Below are positions 9,580-18,967 of a DNA stretch of 64,000 nucleotides, in pieces. The first letter of the stretch is position 1. Each line of letters opens with the position of its first letter. Origin of the DNA: an uncultured Sterolibacteriaceae bacterium (lineage in GTDB: Bacteria; Pseudomonadota; Gammaproteobacteria; Burkholderiales; Rhodocyclaceae); the NCBI GenBank assembly GCA_937888595.1, contig CALARK010000022.1, positions 1 through 64,000 of the forward strand, in the 5' to 3' direction. The notes beneath the pieces were generated by a model, which was not told where the DNA came from, ran no database searches, and saw only the letters and a program-made list of their open reading frames with translations. Position numbers and translations under genes: made by a program.

Positions 9580-10956
9580 TCAGGCAGCAGCCTTTTCTTC
9601 ACCGGGGATGAAGAAGCTCCAGACATACACGAGCAGGCCGACCAGGAAGGCCACACCGCTCCACTCGCGCATCCAGTAGAACAGGGCGACGTTGTCCTGG
9701 GCCACCATGAAGGGCAGCGGCGAGTCGGAGACGCGCTGCAGCCAGACCTGGAGGATGCCGGCGGCGGTGAGGAACAGCGTGATGAACACGATGGCGATCG
9801 TCATCAGCCAGAACGCCCACATCTCGGCGACCTGCGCCTTGTTGCTGTTGGCGGCACGTCCGCGCATCAGCGGCATGGCGTAGCTGATGATGGTCAGGTT
9901 GGCCATGACGTAGGCACCGTAGAAGGCCATGTGACCGTGGGCGGCGGTGATCTGCGTGCCGTGCGTGTAGTAGTTCACCGGAGCCAGGGTATGCAGGAAG
10001 CCCCACACGCCCGCGCCGAGGAAGGCCATCACGCCGGTACCCAGCGCCCACAGCGTGGCCGCCTTGTTCGGATGCTCGCGACGGCGGCGGTTCACCATGT
10101 TGAAGGCGAACAGGGTCATGGCGAAGAACGGAATCGGCTCCAGTGCGGAGAAGATCGAGCCGATCAGTTGCCACGATTCCGGCGTGCCGATCCAGTAGTA
10201 GTGGTGGCCGGTACCGAGGATGCCGGTGATCAGCGTCAGGGTGACGATGACGTACAGCCACTTCTCGATCACTTCGCGGTCGACACCGGTGACCTTGATC
10301 AGGACGAAGGCCAGGATCGCACCGAGGATCAGTTCCCAGACGCCTTCCACCCAGAGGTGCACCACCCACCACCAGTAGAACTTGTCGCGCACGACGTTGT
10401 GGGGGTTGTAGAAGGAGAACAGGAACATGATGGCGAGGCCCCACAGGCCGATCAGCAGCACCGTGGCGATGGAGGTCTTGCGGCCTTTCAGCACCGTCAT
10501 GGTGATGTTGAAGAGGAAGGCCAGTGCGACGACGACGATGCCGCCCTTGGTGATCAGCGGTTGCTCGAGGAACTCGCGGCCCATGGTCGGCAGCAGGTCG
10601 TTGCCGGTCATGGAGGCCAGCGTGGCGTACGGGACCGTCAGGTAGCCGACGACGGTGAGGCCGGCGGCGACGAGGAAGATCCAGAACAGCGCGATGGCGA
10701 GGCCCGGGCTGTGCAGCTCGGTCTCGGCTTCCTCGGGGATGAGGTAGTAGGCCGCGCCCATGAAGCCCATCAGCAGCCAGACGATCAGTGCGTTGGTATG
10801 CACCATGCGGGCCACGTTGAAGGGGATGTGCGGGAAGAGGAAGTCACCCCAGACGTACTGCAGACCCATGATGAGTCCGAACAGGATCTGGGCGACGAAC
10901 AGTGCGATGGCCGCGATGAAATACGGCTTCGCGACGGCTTGGGATTTATATTGCAT
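9580..10956 (-). CDS. norB: Nitric oxide reductase, cytochrome b subunit
   Basis: The catalytic subunit of cytochrome c-dependent nitric oxide reductase, which reduces 2 NO to N2O at a haem b3/non-haem iron centre. The 458-residue protein has about twelve membrane helices. Histidine ligands are visible in MVHTNALIVW and GHHYYWIG, the metal-centre helix carries WVVHLWVEGVWE with its essential glutamates, and HGHMAFYGAY holds the haem ligands near the C-terminus. norC lies immediately upstream. No norQ or norD follows; a terminator comes instead. Confidence 0.96.
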   Translation of the reverse strand: MQYKSQAVAKPYFIAAIALFVAQILFGLIMGLQYVWGDFLFPHIPFNVARMVHTNALIVWLLMGFMGAAYYLIPEEAETELHSPGLAIALFWIFLVAAGLTVVGYLTVPYATLASMTGNDLLPTMGREFLEQPLITKGGIVVVALAFLFNITMTVLKGRKTSIATVLLIGLWGLAIMFLFSFYNPHNVVRDKFYWWWVVHLWVEGVWELILGAILAFVLIKVTGVDREVIEKWLYVIVTLTLITGILGTGHHYYWIGTPESWQLIGSIFSALEPIPFFAMTLFAFNMVNRRRREHPNKAATLWALGTGVMAFLGAGVWGFLHTLAPVNYYTHGTQITAAHGHMAFYGAYVMANLTIISYAMPLMRGRAANSNKAQVAEMWAFWLMTIAIVFITLFLTAAGILQVWLQRVSDSPLPFMVAQDNVALFYWMREWSGVAFLVGLLVYVWSFFIPGEEKAAA

Positions 10957-10980
10957 CGTTATCTCCTAGGTCGGTCCGTA

Positions 10981-11415
10981 TTAGCCCTGAATGTTGGGCG
11001 GCCACTTGGCGGTGTCGATTTCCGACACGTATTCGAGGAAGGCAGCGATTTCCTTCAGCTGCTGTTCCGTGAAGTTGAACTGGGGCATGCTGCGACGGCC
11101 CGGAACACCTTCCGCCGGACGCGACTGGATGAAGCCCATGACGGCCTCCTTGCTGCCCAGACGCTTGACGACGTTGCCCAGTTCGGGGGCAAAGTAAGCA
11201 CCTTCGCCCAGCAGGGTATGGCAGCCGATGCAGTTGTTGGTCTCCCACAACTTCTTGCCGGCAATGACATCCGGGTTGGACAGCATTTCGCGCTTGTCGC
11301 GCTTGGGAATGACCTGCTCGGTCTGGTAGGTGAGCGCCAGAAACACCAGCAGGAAGAACAGCGTCCCGCCATAAAAGATGTTTCGGGCGGTCGAGGTGGT
11401 AAATGCTTCGCTCAT
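10981..11415 (-). CDS. norC: Nitric oxide reductase, cytochrome c subunit
   Basis: NorC is the membrane-anchored monohaem cytochrome c that passes electrons to NorB. The 144-residue protein has one N-terminal helix (about residues 13-32) and the haem site CIGCH, followed by the axial methionine region near SMPQF. The ATG at 11415 has a GGGGG ribosome-binding site. A longer reading reaching 11502 is rejected because it would run through the FNR-like box that should control the promoter. Confidence 0.95.
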   Translation of the reverse strand: MSEAFTTSTARNIFYGGTLFFLLVFLALTYQTEQVIPKRDKREMLSNPDVIAGKKLWETNNCIGCHTLLGEGAYFAPELGNVVKRLGSKEAVMGFIQSRPAEGVPGRRSMPQFNFTEQQLKEIAAFLEYVSEIDTAKWPPNIQG

Positions 11416-11488
11416 AAGGCCCCCTTTATTAACGATAGCCACGGAATGCGGCGTGCCGCGACTGTACGGAAGGGGGAGGGGTGATTCC

Positions 11489-11502
11489 TTGATGGCGGTC
11501 AA
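11489..11502. promoter_or_regulatory. FNR/DNR/NNR-type box upstream of norCB
   Basis: TTGAT-GGCG-GTCAA (reverse complement TTGAC-CGCC-ATCAA) matches the Crp/Fnr anaerobic consensus at nine of ten positions and lies 74 bp before the norC ATG. Known nor operons are activated by NO-sensing DNR/NNR proteins at such sites, so this is a likely activator site. Confidence 0.75.
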
Positions 11503-11571
11503 TTACCCGGCGGGCAACAATGCCGATCAAATATTCGTATGAAAACAATCACTCAGGTGATGCGCCTGGCC

Positions 11572-11600
11572 AAATGAAGAGGGCCCGCCGAAGCGGGCCC
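11572..11600 (-). terminator. Probable terminator after panD
   Basis: GGGCCCGC-CGAA-GCGGGCCC at 11581-11600 is a perfect hairpin with a UUCG tetraloop on the minus strand, followed by only a weak T-rich tract (TCTTCATTT). It sits 22 bp past panD. Confidence 0.6.
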
Positions 11601-11622
11601 CCGATGGCGACAAGCAACTCGT

Positions 11623-12006
11623 TCAGGCCGCTGCCTGCATCGGGATGCTGCCGCTGCGATGCGAGATGCGGTTGCGGGCATCGACATAGACCAGATCAGG
11701 CTCGTGGCGGGCCAGTTCGACTTCGCTGAAGGCGGCGTAGGTGCAGATGATCAGCAGATCGCCGGGTGCGGCCAGGCGGGCGGCCGCACCATTGACGGAG
11801 ATCGTGCCGCTGTCGCGTTCGGCGCGGATCGCGTAGGTGGAGAAGCGCACGCCGTTGTTGATGTTGTAGATCTCGATCTGCTGGTATTCGCGGATGTCCG
11901 CGGCTTCCATCAGATGTTCGTCGATGGCGCACGAACCTTCGTAGTGAAGCTCGGCCTGGGTGACGGTGACACGGTGCAGCTTCGATTTCAGCATGGTCCG
12001 TTGCAT
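11623..12006 (-). CDS. panD: Aspartate 1-decarboxylase precursor
   Basis: PanD makes beta-alanine for pantothenate and coenzyme A. It is a pyruvoyl enzyme that cleaves itself between Gly24 and Ser25; the YEGSC motif is present and falls exactly at 24/25 when translation starts at the ATG at 12004-12006, which fixes the start over an upstream GTG. Length is 127 aa, as usual. It is the last gene of the panB-panC-panD run. Confidence 0.96.
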   Translation of the reverse strand: MQRTMLKSKLHRVTVTQAELHYEGSCAIDEHLMEAADIREYQQIEIYNINNGVRFSTYAIRAERDSGTISVNGAAARLAAPGDLLIICTYAAFSEVELARHEPDLVYVDARNRISHRSGSIPMQAAA

Positions 12007-12037
12007 GGGCACTCCGTTGGGCTGGGGCGGGTCGGTA

Positions 12038-12886
12038 TCAGACTTCCAGATTGTCGATCAGTCGCGTGCTGCCCAGTCGGGCAGCGGCAAGGACGACCAG
12101 CTCGGAATCCTCGGAATCCTGTGTGGCCGGCGATTGTAGATCAAGTTTTCGCCGCACTGCAACATAATCGGGCGACCATCCGTGGGCCTGCAATTCTGCG
12201 GCAGCGTCGGTCTCTAGCCGGGCATGGTCGTTGTTGCCGGCCCGCAGGGCGGTTACCACTTTAGTCAGGACTCGATGCAGGCGGGGCGCTTCGGCGCGCT
12301 CGGCATCGCTGAGGTAGCCGTTGCGCGAGGACAGGGCGAGGCCGTCGGGCGCGCGCACCGTCTCGCCGGGGATGATTTCGATGGGCAGGGCGAACTCGCG
12401 CACCATCGCGGACAACACCATGAACTGCTGGAAGTCCTTCTTGCCGAAGAGTGCGGCATGGGGCTGGACGATGCCGAACAGTTTCATGACCACGGTCGCG
12501 ACGCCGCGGAAGTGGCCGGGGCGGAATTCGCCCTCGAGGATGCTGGCGTGTTCGGGAGGCGGTTCGACGACGTAGCGCTGGGGTTCCGGATACAACTCTT
12601 CCTCGCTTGGTGCGAAGAGATGGTCGACGCCGGCGGCGACGAGCTTTTCGCAGTCCGCGCCGAAGGTCCGCGGGTATTTGTCGAAATCCTCGCCGGGCCG
12701 GAATTGCAGGCGGTTTACGAAGATCGAGGCGACCACGCAGTCGCCGTGCGCCCGGGCCTGCCGCATCAGGGCGATGTGGCCCTCGTGCAGGTTGCCCATG
12801 GTCGGCACGAAGACCACCTTTTGCCCTTTTTGGCGGGCATTCGAGAGCGCCGCCCGCGTGGCGGCGATGGTGTGGTGGATCTGCAT
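12038..12886 (-). CDS. panC: Pantothenate synthetase (pantoate-beta-alanine ligase)
   Basis: PanC joins pantoate and beta-alanine with ATP via a pantoyl adenylate. The 282-residue protein shows PTMGNLHEGH (HIGH-like nucleotide site), FVNRLQF and LFGKKDFQQ, and LSSRNGYLS (KMSKS-equivalent). The ATG at 12886 is two bases past the panB stop, so the genes are coupled. A short direct repeat near 12100 gives a DSEDSE segment in the tail. Confidence 0.96.
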   Translation of the reverse strand: MQIHHTIAATRAALSNARQKGQKVVFVPTMGNLHEGHIALMRQARAHGDCVVASIFVNRLQFRPGEDFDKYPRTFGADCEKLVAAGVDHLFAPSEEELYPEPQRYVVEPPPEHASILEGEFRPGHFRGVATVVMKLFGIVQPHAALFGKKDFQQFMVLSAMVREFALPIEIIPGETVRAPDGLALSSRNGYLSDAERAEAPRLHRVLTKVVTALRAGNNDHARLETDAAAELQAHGWSPDYVAVRRKLDLQSPATQDSEDSELVVLAAARLGSTRLIDNLEV

Positions 12887-12887
12887 G

Positions 12888-13703
12888 TCAGTAGCAGTGT
12901 TCGGGAGCGGGATAGCTGCCGTCCTTGACGGCGGCGACATAGGCCTGCACGGCGCCTTCGATGTTCTGCGCCGTGGCCATGAAGTCGCGTACGAAGCGGC
13001 CCTTGCGGCCCGGGTAGAGGCCCAGCATGTCGTGCAGCACCAGCACCTGGCCGTCGCAGTCGGGGCCGGCGCCGATGCCGATGGTGGCGCAGACCTTCAG
13101 TTCGCGCGTGATCTCGCCGGCGAGCGCGGAGGGCACCATTTCGAGCACCATCAGCGCGGCACCGGCGTCTTCGAGGGCGCGGGCATCGGCCTTCATGCGG
13201 GTGGCGCCGGCCTCGTCGCGGCCCTGGACGCGGTAGCCGCCCAGCGCATGTACCGACTGCGGCGTAAGGCCGATGTGGGCGCAGACCGGCACGCCGCGCT
13301 CGACCATGAAATGAACGGTATCCGCCATCACCGCACCGCCTTCGAGCTTGACCATCTCGGCGCCGGCCGCGAGCAGTGCACCGGCGTTGCGGATCGCCTG
13401 TTCCTTCGACTCGTGATAGGCGCCGAAGGGCATGTCGGCGACGATCATCGGCCGCGATGGCAGGCTGGCGACGCAAGCCGTGTGGTAGAGCATGTGCTCC
13501 ATGGTCACCGGCAGCGTCGAGGTCTTGCCCTGGATGACGTTGCCGAGCGAGTCACCGACCAGCATGATGTCTACGCCGCAGCGGTCTTCCAGCGCGGCGA
13601 AGCTCGCGTCGTAGCAGGTGAGCATGGCGATCTTCTCGCCGGCATGCTTCATGCGCACGAGCTCCGGCAGGGTGATCGGTTTGTTGCTGGCGAGGTAGGT
13701 CAT
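12888..13703 (-). CDS. panB: 3-methyl-2-oxobutanoate hydroxymethyltransferase
   Basis: PanB converts alpha-ketoisovalerate to ketopantoate using methylene-tetrahydrofolate, the first committed step to pantothenate. The 271-residue TIM-barrel protein has the conserved MLTCYDASFA, VGDSLGNV (magnesium-binding aspartate), VKLEGG and HIGLTPQ segments. Next to folK, so folate and pantothenate genes are adjacent. Confidence 0.96.
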   Translation of the reverse strand: MTYLASNKPITLPELVRMKHAGEKIAMLTCYDASFAALEDRCGVDIMLVGDSLGNVIQGKTSTLPVTMEHMLYHTACVASLPSRPMIVADMPFGAYHESKEQAIRNAGALLAAGAEMVKLEGGAVMADTVHFMVERGVPVCAHIGLTPQSVHALGGYRVQGRDEAGATRMKADARALEDAGAALMVLEMVPSALAGEITRELKVCATIGIGAGPDCDGQVLVLHDMLGLYPGRKGRFVRDFMATAQNIEGAVQAYVAAVKDGSYPAPEHCY

Positions 13704-13761
13704 GGACGTGGGGTCGGTCGATGCCGCGAATTCAGGGCGGACAAGAATACACCGCCTTCGC

Positions 13762-14253
13762 TTACGTCAGCCTTGCGATGGCCTGGCCGGCGACTGCCGG
13801 CAGCAGGCCGCTGACGGGACCCCGGCCGGGAATGGCGAGATCGGGTGCGATTTCGGCGAGCGGCACCAGCACGAAGGCGCGTTCGTGCAGGCGCGGATGC
13901 GGCAGTTCGAGTCCGTCCGTCGCGCATCGTTCGTCGCCGAACAGCAGCAGGTCGAGATCGAGCGTGCGCGGCGCATTCCTGGTCGAGCGCACGCGGCCGA
14001 ACGCCGCTTCGATGTCGAACAGCCGTGCGAGAAAAGTCGGCGCCGGCAGGACGGCGGCATCGATGTCGAGGGCGGCTACGGCATTGATGAAGTCGGGCTG
14101 GTGGTGCAGTCCCACCGGCGCGGTACGGTAGAGGGAGGAGGCGGCGCGAAAGTGTGTGCCGGCGATCCCGCGCAGCGCCTGTATGGCGGCACGCACGGTG
14201 GCGACCGGATCGCCGAGGTTCGCGCCCAGTGCGACGTAGGCCCTGACCGGCAT
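13762..14253 (-). CDS. folK: 2-amino-4-hydroxy-6-hydroxymethyldihydropteridine pyrophosphokinase
   Basis: FolK pyrophosphorylates the pterin precursor of folate. The 163-residue protein shows ALGANLGDP at the start, the central FINAVAAL strand and the magnesium/ATP motif RTLDLDLLLF followed by LPHPRLHERAFVL. Residues 66-74 (LPAPTFL) are encoded by a copy of the dispersed repeat, in the helix-start region before the IEAAFGR segment where homologues vary. Starts seven bases from the pcnB stop. Confidence 0.95.
   Translation of the reverse strand: MPVRAYVALGANLGDPVATVRAAIQALRGIAGTHFRAASSLYRTAPVGLHHQPDFINAVAALDIDAAVLPAPTFLARLFDIEAAFGRVRSTRNAPRTLDLDLLLFGDERCATDGLELPHPRLHERAFVLVPLAEIAPDLAIPGRGPVSGLLPAVAGQAIARLT
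14033..14056 (+). repeat. Dispersed repeat, copy 3
   Basis: GTCGGCGCCGGCAGGACGG on the plus strand, antisense to folK, encoding LPAPTF. It is the AGG variant of the core. Confidence 0.9.
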
Positions 14254-14259
14254 GCGCGC

Positions 14260-15624
14260 TTACTCGGTGAACGTCGGTGCGGGCGGGACGGCGCTGTCGG
14301 CAGGGGCCGAGTCCGGTTTCTTGCTGTTGCTGCGCCGCCGCCTGCGCTTCTTCGGTGCGGCGGTCTCCGGCTTGAGCATCGCCTCGCGTTCGGCACTGTC
14401 GGCCTGCTCGAAGGCGGCCCACCAGTCGGCGAGTTCCTGCTCGGCTTCGCCGCTTTCGGCCCGCAGGCGCAGGAAGTCCCAGGCGGCGCGGAAGCGCGAC
14501 TGCTCGATGAGCCGGAACGGGGCACGCCCGCCGCGCTTCTCGAAGCGCGGCTGCAACAGCCAGATGTCCTTGATGTCACCGGCGATGCGGCGCGTGATCG
14601 CAAGTTTTTCTCCCTGCGTGTCGAGCACCTCGTCCATCGCCGCGTGCAGGGCGGGCACGGGCAGTTCACCCTTGGACTTGCGCCCTTCCCAGTTGGCCAG
14701 CACTTCGTGCCACAACAGGGTGGCGAACAGGAAGCCCGGCGAAGTGCGCCTGCCTTCGCGCACGCGCCGGTCGGTGTCGGCGAGCGCGAGCATGACGAAC
14801 TTCTCGCCGAGCGGCTGCTCGAGGATCACGTCGAGCAGCGGCAGCAGTCCGTGGTGCAGGCCCTCCTCGCGCAGGCGCTTGAGGCATTCGACGGCGTGGC
14901 CGGAAAACAGCAGCTTGAGCATTTCGTCGAAGAGCCGCGCGGCCGGCACGTTCTCGATCAGTTCCGCCATCTCGCGGATCGGTGCCTGCAGCATCGGGTC
15001 GAGACGCAGGTCGAGCTTGGCGGCGAGGCGCACCGCACGCAGCATGCGCACCGGGTCTTCGCGGTAGCGGGCGCGCGGGTCGCCGATCATGCGCAGGGTC
15101 TTGCGCTGCAGGTCGCGCACGCCGTGGTGGTAGTCGAACACCTGGCCGCTGGTCGGGTCGTAGTAAAGCGCATTGACGGTGAAGTCGCGCCGTGCCGCAT
15201 CCTCTTCCATGCTGCCCCAGACGTTGTCGCGCAGCACGCGGCCGTGCTCGTCCTTGAGCGTGCTGTCGTCGTGGGCGGCGCGGAAGGTCGACACTTCGAG
15301 GGTTTCCGCCCCCTGCATGACATGGACGATCTGGAAGCGTCGGCCGATGATGCGCGAGCGGCGGAACAGGGCGCGCACCTGGTCCGGCGTCGCGTCGGTG
15401 GCGACGTCGTAGTCCTTCGGGTCGATGCCGGCGATCAGGTCGCGCACCGCACCGCCGACGACATAGGCGCGATGCCCGGCCTTCTGCAGGGTTTCGCAGG
15501 TGCGCCGGGCGCCGGGCGACACCTGTTCCGGCCGGATGCCATGCTGGCCGGCGGGGATGGTTTCGACGGGATGTGGAGAGGGTTCGCCGCGCTTGAAAAC
15601 GCGGCGCAACAGCTTGCGGATCAT
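14260..15624 (-). CDS. pcnB: Poly(A) polymerase I
   Basis: PcnB adds 3' poly(A) tails that promote RNA decay. The 454-residue protein has the nucleotidyltransferase signature VVGGAVRDLI with the catalytic DYDVATDA pair, the RRDFTVNALYYD segment, REDPVRMLRA and a basic C-terminal tail (KKRRRRRSNSKK) typical of the bacterial enzyme rather than CCA-adding enzymes. The last residues (AVPPAPTFTE) are encoded by a dispersed-repeat copy that appears to have become the C-terminus. Confidence 0.93.
   Translation of the reverse strand: MIRKLLRRVFKRGEPSPHPVETIPAGQHGIRPEQVSPGARRTCETLQKAGHRAYVVGGAVRDLIAGIDPKDYDVATDATPDQVRALFRRSRIIGRRFQIVHVMQGAETLEVSTFRAAHDDSTLKDEHGRVLRDNVWGSMEEDAARRDFTVNALYYDPTSGQVFDYHHGVRDLQRKTLRMIGDPRARYREDPVRMLRAVRLAAKLDLRLDPMLQAPIREMAELIENVPAARLFDEMLKLLFSGHAVECLKRLREEGLHHGLLPLLDVILEQPLGEKFVMLALADTDRRVREGRRTSPGFLFATLLWHEVLANWEGRKSKGELPVPALHAAMDEVLDTQGEKLAITRRIAGDIKDIWLLQPRFEKRGGRAPFRLIEQSRFRAAWDFLRLRAESGEAEQELADWWAAFEQADSAEREAMLKPETAAPKKRRRRRSNSKKPDSAPADSAVPPAPTFTE
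14270..14293 (+). repeat. Dispersed repeat, copy 4
   Basis: GTCGGTGCGGGCGGGACGG, antisense to the 3' end of pcnB, encoding VPPAPTF directly before the stop codon. Confidence 0.85.
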
Positions 15625-15667
15625 CGGCTTGTCGTTCTTTTCCGGGGGCGCATGATACCTGAAGGCC

Positions 15668-16330
15668 TCACCGCAGGCTCAGGATCGGCCAGCCGAGCCG
15701 GGCGGCATGCGCGCGCAGCGTGTCGTCCGGATCGACGGCGACCGGGTGCGTCACCATTTCCAGCAGCGGCAGGTCGTTGTGCGAGTCGCTGTAGAAGGTG
15801 CTGTGTTCGAAGGCGCCCCACCACAGGCCCATTTCCTCCAGCCACGCCTCCATGCGTGCGATCTTGCCGGCCTTGAAGGCGGGCGTGCCGCGCGGCGCGC
15901 CGGTGAAGCGGCCGTTTTCGTGCGCGGGCACGGTGGCGATCAGGTGCGGGATGCCGAACTCGCGGCAGATCGGGCCGGTAACGAAGCTGTTGGTCGCCGT
16001 GACCAGCGCGCACAGGTCGCCGGCCGCTCGGTGCTGCTGGACCAACTGGCGTGCCGGGGCCTCGATGATCGGCAGGATGCGCGTCGCCATGAATTCGCGA
16101 TGCCAGGCATCCAGTTCGCGCCGGTCGTGGCGGGCCAGTGGGGCGAGCTGGAACTTCAGGAAGGCATGGATATCGAGCGTGCCGGCCTTGTAGTCGTCGT
16201 AGAAGGCCTGGTTTTTCGCCTCATGCACTTCGCGGTCGAGCACGCCTTTCGAGATCAGGAACTGCGCCCACTCGAAATCGGAGTCGCCGGAAAGCAGGGT
16301 GTTGTCCAGATCAAAGAGTGCCAGTTTCAT
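15668..16330 (-). CDS. HAD-superfamily phosphatase, SerB-like (subfamily IB)
   Basis: A 220-residue haloacid dehalogenase hydrolase. The nucleophile motif FDLDNTLLSGDSD is at the N-terminus, motif II is LVTATNSF and motif IV is FYSDSHNDLPLL, the arrangement seen in phosphoserine phosphatase-like IB enzymes. The substrate is not defined by sequence; homologues are often annotated as phosphoserine or histidinol phosphatase-like. Its ATG overlaps the end of hda by 20 bp and it is followed by pcnB, a conserved betaproteobacterial order. Confidence 0.85.
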   Translation of the reverse strand: MKLALFDLDNTLLSGDSDFEWAQFLISKGVLDREVHEAKNQAFYDDYKAGTLDIHAFLKFQLAPLARHDRRELDAWHREFMATRILPIIEAPARQLVQQHRAAGDLCALVTATNSFVTGPICREFGIPHLIATVPAHENGRFTGAPRGTPAFKAGKIARMEAWLEEMGLWWGAFEHSTFYSDSHNDLPLLEMVTHPVAVDPDDTLRAHAARLGWPILSLR

Positions 16331-17009
16331 CTTGTTCGGGTACCAGTTGGAGTTGGAGGGCTTCCTTGAGCAGCGGCAGCGTCGCCGGACGCTGCCGTTC
16401 GAGCGTGGCGCGGTCGATGTGGTCGAGCACGGCCATCAGCGAGGGCAGGTCGCGGCGTCCATGGGCGAGCAGGTAGCGCACGAGGCCGTCTTCGACCCTC
16501 AGTCCCCGCTCCAGCGCATGGCGGCGCAGGGCGGCGGCCTTCTGCTCGTCGTTGAGGGTCTTGACTTCGTAGATCAGCGTCTGGCCGATGCGGGTGCGCA
16601 GATCCTCGCGCAACCCGAGTTGCAAGGGGGGCGCACGGCCGGCCAGCAGCAATCCGAGTCCGATGACGCGTGCCGTGTTGAAAATGCGGAACAAGGCGAT
16701 CTGCGCCGCATCGTCGAGGTCGTCGATGTCATCGACGATCAGCAGGCCGCCCGGCGGGGCGACGAAGGACGCCGCTGCGGGGCGGCCTGTCAGTAGCAGT
16801 GCGGGACGCCGGCGCAATGCCAGGCTCGCGGTGGCGGCGAGCAGGTGGCTGCGGCCGCTGCCGTGCTCGCCCCACAGGTAGAGGCTGTCGAAGCAGCCGG
16901 GGCTGGCCAGTGCGCGCAGGCGGGACAGCAATTCCTGATTTTCGCCGACGATGAAGTTGTCCAGGCTGGGGGCCTGGGCCGGCAGAAGGTCGAGCAGCAG
17001 TTGGGTCAA
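16311..17009 (-). CDS. hda: DnaA regulatory inactivator Hda
   Basis: Hda is a DnaA-like AAA+ protein that, with the beta clamp, promotes hydrolysis of DnaA-ATP and prevents over-initiation. The product (about 232 aa) begins QLLLDL, matching the clamp-binding motif of the family, then LDNFIVGEN, Walker A-like WGEHGSGRSHLL and IVDDIDDL. No ATG fits; a TTG at 17007-17009 is the likely start, leaving about 115 bp to the divergent purM gene. The start codon remains the uncertain part. Confidence 0.85.
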   Translation of the reverse strand: MTQLLLDLLPAQAPSLDNFIVGENQELLSRLRALASPGCFDSLYLWGEHGSGRSHLLAATASLALRRRPALLLTGRPAAASFVAPPGGLLIVDDIDDLDDAAQIALFRIFNTARVIGLGLLLAGRAPPLQLGLREDLRTRIGQTLIYEVKTLNDEQKAAALRRHALERGLRVEDGLVRYLLAHGRRDLPSLMAVLDHIDRATLERQRPATLPLLKEALQLQLVPEQDETGTL

Positions 17010-17125
17010 GGCAACAGTCGGGTCAGGGCGTGGGCGTCGGGTAATTTCGCTAGAATCCGCCCTCTGTATCCGCTTGGGCGATGCGTGAATTATCGCCGCA
17101 AACCCGCAACCCGAACAGTGCGACC

Positions 17126-18162
<1,037 letters not shown>

Positions 18163-18163
<1 letters not shown>

Positions 18164-18186
18164 AAGTCGGCGCCGGCGAGACGGCG
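18163..18186 (+). repeat. Dispersed repeat, copy 5
   Basis: GTCGGCGCCGGCGAGACGG, beginning on the last base of the purM stop codon. It is the GAG variant also seen in the rhodanese-like and xseA copies. Confidence 0.9.
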
Positions 18187-18229
18187 ACGTCCGTTGCCGG
18201 ATCCGGCGCGTTGAGGGGGGTGCCGATGG

Positions 18230-18967
18230 CTAGCCGCCGAGGCGTGCGCGTTCCTCGCGCTGCACGTCGGTGATGAAACGCTGCAGCTGGTTTTCCATGG
18301 CGTGGCTCAACTTCACGAACTGGCAGCCGATGCGGCCGGAGACCTTGCCGCCGCGCTGGACTTCGCCGCTGTTGCGCACCTCGAGATCGACATCGAGCGT
18401 ACCGACACCCTTGAGTTCGATGCGCGCCCCTTTCAGCACCTGGCTGATGTCGAAATCCAGCGTCCCCCCCGGCAGTTCGGCGGCGATGCCGCCGATGCTG
18501 ATGTCGACGACCGACAGCTGCAGCGTCGGTCCGTCCGCGCGGGTCAGGGTGCAGGGGGGGCGGCGCGTCATCGGCAGCACGAGGCGGAAGAATTCGCGGC
18601 GCTGCAGGCGCGTGTAATGGTCGGGTAGGCGGGTGGCGAAGGCGGGCCGCTTCTTGTAGGCGGTCTCGTAGATCGGCCCGGTGACGAACTGGTTCTTGAC
18701 GCCATGGGGCGAGCAGACGAAAAAGTTGCGTTCGCTGGCCAGCAGCTTGCGATTGGCGGCCTGGCTGCCGCCCCAGTCGAACACCAGCAGGTTCTCCGCT
18801 TCGTCGATGTCGAGCAGGACCGTCAACAGGGTTTCGTTGCCGCCGTCGAAGACGACGCTGACGCGTTCGCCGTCGTTGATCAGCTGATGAATGTAGAAAA
18901 GGATTTCGCGCCGGTGCTGGGTGGTGAACTTCTCGAGTTCTTCCGCTGAGATGGTTTGTTGGCTCAT
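18230..18967 (-). CDS. YcgR-like c-di-GMP-binding protein (YcgR + PilZ)
   Basis: A 245-residue protein with an N-terminal YcgR domain (about 1-115) and a C-terminal PilZ domain. The c-di-GMP-binding motifs are present: RRxxxR as RLQRREFFRL and the downstream DISIGG (D/NxSxxG). YcgR-type proteins brake flagellar motors when c-di-GMP is high. The ATG overlaps the miaA stop as ATGA, so mutL, miaA and this gene form one translationally linked operon. Confidence 0.9.
   Translation of the reverse strand: MSQQTISAEELEKFTTQHRREILFYIHQLINDGERVSVVFDGGNETLLTVLLDIDEAENLLVFDWGGSQAANRKLLASERNFFVCSPHGVKNQFVTGPIYETAYKKRPAFATRLPDHYTRLQRREFFRLVLPMTRRPPCTLTRADGPTLQLSVVDISIGGIAAELPGGTLDFDISQVLKGARIELKGVGTLDVDLEVRNSGEVQRGGKVSGRIGCQFVKLSHAMENQLQRFITDVQREERARLGG

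Noticed and set aside
9544..11484. A 646-codon open frame antisense to norB and norC
   Set aside because: Its sequence is rich in His, Gln, Asp and Gly, typical of antisense frames, and norCB are unmistakable on the other strand.
14260..14293. PPAPTF at the C-terminus of PcnB as a protein sorting or interaction signal
   Set aside because: The same DNA appears between genes and in other frames inside genes, so the signal is at the DNA level.
13702..15876. A 724-codon open frame antisense to folK, pcnB and the HAD gene
   Set aside because: It covers three clear genes and shows no domain.
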